Positions 31,005-32,934 of a DNA stretch of 32,934 nt are shown here, in pieces. Positions within the stretch are counted from its first letter, which is position 1, and the number at the start of each line of letters is the position of its first letter. The position numbers were made by a program, and so were the translations under genes. Source of the DNA: JALYSX01 sp036510515 (GTDB taxonomy: Bacteria; Vulcanimicrobiota; Vulcanimicrobiia; Vulcanimicrobiales; Vulcanimicrobiaceae); assembly GCA_036510515.1 (NCBI GenBank), contig DATCDS010000147.1, positions 1 to 32,934 on the forward strand, read 5' to 3'. The notes beneath the pieces are model-generated. The model had not been told where the DNA came from and searched no databases. It saw only the letters and a program-made list of their open reading frames with translations.

Positions 31005-32894
31005 ATGGCTAGACGCAGGACTGCATGTTTCGGCGCGATTTTCGCGATGGCGGTGGGCGCCCTTATTGTTCCGCTCGCTACGATAGCGACCACGGGGGTG
31101 CCGATGCCGGCGATCCTCGCCAACGACAATCGTCTGCCGGCGGGTCTCCTCTCCCGGCACGAATTGCGACTCTCGCTTGCCGCGGTTTGGGGGCGTTGGT
31201 ATCCCGACGGGCCGCGCGGCGCGTTCGGGCCTATGCAAGCGTTTGCGCAGAACGGCCAAGCGCCGCAGATTCCAGGCCCATTGATTCGCGTTCCCGTGGG
31301 AACCGCGATCGTCGTACGCGTTCGCAATGATATCCCCGGCACGCATCTGACGGTTCACGGCTTGATGAACCGCCCCGCGTTGCGCGACCATCCCTTCGAC
31401 GTTCCGTACGGTCAAACGCGTCTCGTCCGGTTCGCAGCCGCGGCCGTCGGCACGTATTATTATTGGGGGTCGACGACCGGCGCCGCGGTGTCCAAGCGTT
31501 ATGGGGCGGATTCTCAACTGAGCGGTGCGATCGTCGTCGATCCGCCGCACCCAGGGAAGCGGCCATCGCCCGATCGCATCTTTGTGATCGGGCAATGGGA
31601 CAACGTGCTGAAGGCACACGGCAACCCTAACTTCAATTACGAACTCGACGTCATCAACGGCAGGTCGTGGCCCTACACCGAGAAGCTCTCGTACGCGCGC
31701 GGATCGACGGTGCGCTGGCGCTGGATCGATCCGGCATTTGGCGCCCACCCGCTGCACCTTCACGGGTTCTATTTCCGCGTCGATTCGCGCGGCGACGGGA
31801 CCGAGGACGTCACCTACAAGCGGGAAGCGGACCGCGACCAACGCGTCACGGAGCTGATTGAACCCGGTCACACGTTTGCGATGTCGTGGAACGCCGATCG
31901 TGCCGGGAGCTGGCTGTTTCATTGTCATCTTACGTATCACGTTATGGCGCACCGGCCGATCTCGCAAATGCTCCGTCCCCCGGTTCACTTGAGCGATGAG
32001 GACGATTACTTACGCCATGCGATGATGGGCGGGCTGATCTTGCAGGTTGCGGTGCGCGGCCGTTCCGCGGTCCAGGCGCAGCCGGCACGTCGTGTCAAAT
32101 TGGTCGTCGCGCCTGCGCCGGACGACGGGCCCGCCAACCCCTCGTTCGAATTTACGCTCGAGGAAAACGGTAAGGCGACCGTGCACTCCGTGGCGGTCGC
32201 ACCTGCGATCGTGCTGACCCGCGACGTCCCCGTCGCGATCGACGTCGTCAATCGCCTGCACGAATCGACATCGATCCATTGGCACGGCATGGAGCTGGAC
32301 GACAGCTATTACGACGGCGTCCCCGGATACAGCGGCCAGGGGGTGCGCCGGGCTCCGCTTATCGCGTCGGGCGGAGCGTTTGAGGCGCGCATGACGCCGC
32401 CACGCGCGGGCACGTTTATCTACCACACACACAAGGACGACATCTTTCAACTGCGCGGCGGCTTGGCCGGCCCGCTGATCGTCTTGCCGCCGGGCCAGAC
32501 GTTTGATCCATCGACCGACTACGTCTTCACGATCGCGATGCCGAGTCTGGACAAAGGCGGCTTGAGGGTGTTCATCAACGGTGGGTTTCAGCCGCCGCCG
32601 CTGGTCGTGCGCGCCGGCGTGCGTCAGCGGCTGCGATTCATCAACATGACGACGTACTTTACCCACGTCATGCTTTCCCTGAGCGTTGGCGGCCGAACGG
32701 CCACGTGGCAGCCACTCGCCGTCGACGGCGCGGATCTCGCGGCCATGCAGCAAAGCGCGCGTTCCGCCGTCGATACGGTGACGATCGGACAAACCCGCGA
32801 TTACGCGTTCGTTCCCAAACGGGGGAATATGCTGCTGCAAATATGGCCGGCCCCGAGCCTCCCCGCGGTCTCGATTCCGGTGCGCGCCATTTAG
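31005..32894 (+). CDS. Four-cupredoxin multicopper oxidase with permuted copper motifs
   Basis: 629 residues (numbers below count from ATG 30999, two residues earlier). N-terminal RRRTACFGAIFAMAVGALIV looks like a Tat/Sec export signal. All ligands are present: HPLHLHG (His250, 253, 255) and HCHLTYH (308-314, Cys309) come first, and HWHG (427-430) and YHTH (475-478) come last, the reverse of laccases. Domain 1 (about 85-185) has the cupredoxin frame, but its copper sites are lost (TVHGL, YYYWG). Domain 4 (about 500-625) resembles the middle domain of ordinary oxidases. A trinuclear site would form between domains 2 and 3. The axial type-1 ligand position is Arg319 rather than Met/Leu, with Met316 nearby. 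AGGAAG is eight bases before ATG 31005. It should oxidise metal ions or phenols in the periplasm. Confidence 0.88.
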   Translation: MARRRTACFGAIFAMAVGALIVPLATIATTGVPMPAILANDNRLPAGLLSRHELRLSLAAVWGRWYPDGPRGAFGPMQAFAQNGQAPQIPGPLIRVPVGTAIVVRVRNDIPGTHLTVHGLMNRPALRDHPFDVPYGQTRLVRFAAAAVGTYYYWGSTTGAAVSKRYGADSQLSGAIVVDPPHPGKRPSPDRIFVIGQWDNVLKAHGNPNFNYELDVINGRSWPYTEKLSYARGSTVRWRWIDPAFGAHPLHLHGFYFRVDSRGDGTEDVTYKREADRDQRVTELIEPGHTFAMSWNADRAGSWLFHCHLTYHVMAHRPISQMLRPPVHLSDEDDYLRHAMMGGLILQVAVRGRSAVQAQPARRVKLVVAPAPDDGPANPSFEFTLEENGKATVHSVAVAPAIVLTRDVPVAIDVVNRLHESTSIHWHGMELDDSYYDGVPGYSGQGVRRAPLIASGGAFEARMTPPRAGTFIYHTHKDDIFQLRGGLAGPLIVLPPGQTFDPSTDYVFTIAMPSLDKGGLRVFINGGFQPPPLVVRAGVRQRLRFINMTTYFTHVMLSLSVGGRTATWQPLAVDGADLAAMQQSARSAVDTVTIGQTRDYAFVPKRGNMLLQIWPAPSLPAVSIPVRAI

Positions 32895-32934
32895 CGCGTT
32901 CTACCCACGGGCGGCAGGTCCACTATCCGCCGCG
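32895..32934. other. Right-edge sequence without a recognisable feature
   Basis: Forty bases after the oxidase stop; too short to tell what follows. Confidence 0.3.

Overview
This is a GC-rich (roughly 60-65%) stretch of bacterial chromosome packed with about 30 protein genes on both strands. I see no rRNA, convincing tRNA, CRISPR array or complete insertion sequence. The organism looks diderm: it has a lipoprotein alpha-2-macroglobulin paired with penicillin-binding protein 1C, a periplasmic cytochrome c and a TonB-type domain. The gene mix, including a secreted protein with an 'LHQGT..PTG..L.PGM.VTI.G' core and a tyrosine/glycine-rich tail, reminds me of candidate phylum Eremiobacterota (WPS-2). 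That placement is an impression from memory, not a demonstrated assignment.

Region 1 (1-6782) is a fermentative and stress cassette: a three-BON-domain protein, a zinc alcohol dehydrogenase of the clostridial secondary-alcohol type, a phosphoketolase (xfp) whose reading frame is broken by one in-frame TAG, an acetate kinase-family protein, a one-haem cytochrome c and a UspA protein. Phosphoketolase and acetate kinase would together turn sugar phosphates into acetate and ATP without pyruvate; the dehydrogenase would handle reducing equivalents. A 45-codon gene with a leaderless promoter may sit in the gap after ackA.

Region 2 (6957-16247) holds a zincin-like protein that lacks the catalytic glutamate, an FMN reductase, a 41-residue metallothionein, and a divergent pbpC / alpha-2-macroglobulin pair. 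The two start codons of that pair are 24 bp apart, with overlapping -10 elements.

Region 3 (16244-21643) has a Fur-family regulator, a STAS protein, a solitary MbcA/ParS-type antitoxin-like regulator, the translation factor EttA, a 167-bp MITE-like element with 23-bp inverted repeats, a YbhB/YbcL protein and several small or secreted proteins. A third copy of the 23-bp repeat supplies the stop codons of two converging genes.

Region 4 (21724-28703) holds a GntR/FCD regulator overlapping a class III aminotransferase, a MarC membrane protein, a 29-residue EF-hand-like micro-ORF ahead of a DbpA-type DEAD-box helicase, a membrane-anchored methyltransferase, and a BlaI/M56 pair whose peptidase ends in a TonB-like domain.

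Region 5 (28812-32934) holds secreted proteins of unknown function, an ATP-grasp enzyme and a four-cupredoxin multicopper oxidase with all copper ligands present but in permuted order.

A signal running through the whole window is leaderless transcription: about ten starts carry a TANNNT hexamer 5-8 nt before the start codon and no Shine-Dalgarno sequence, while other genes have good Shine-Dalgarno sites. No single wholly new multi-gene system is evident. The strongest unusual items are the permuted oxidase, the overlapping divergent leaderless promoters, the MITE and its solo repeat, the amber-broken phosphoketolase, and the unannotated small genes.
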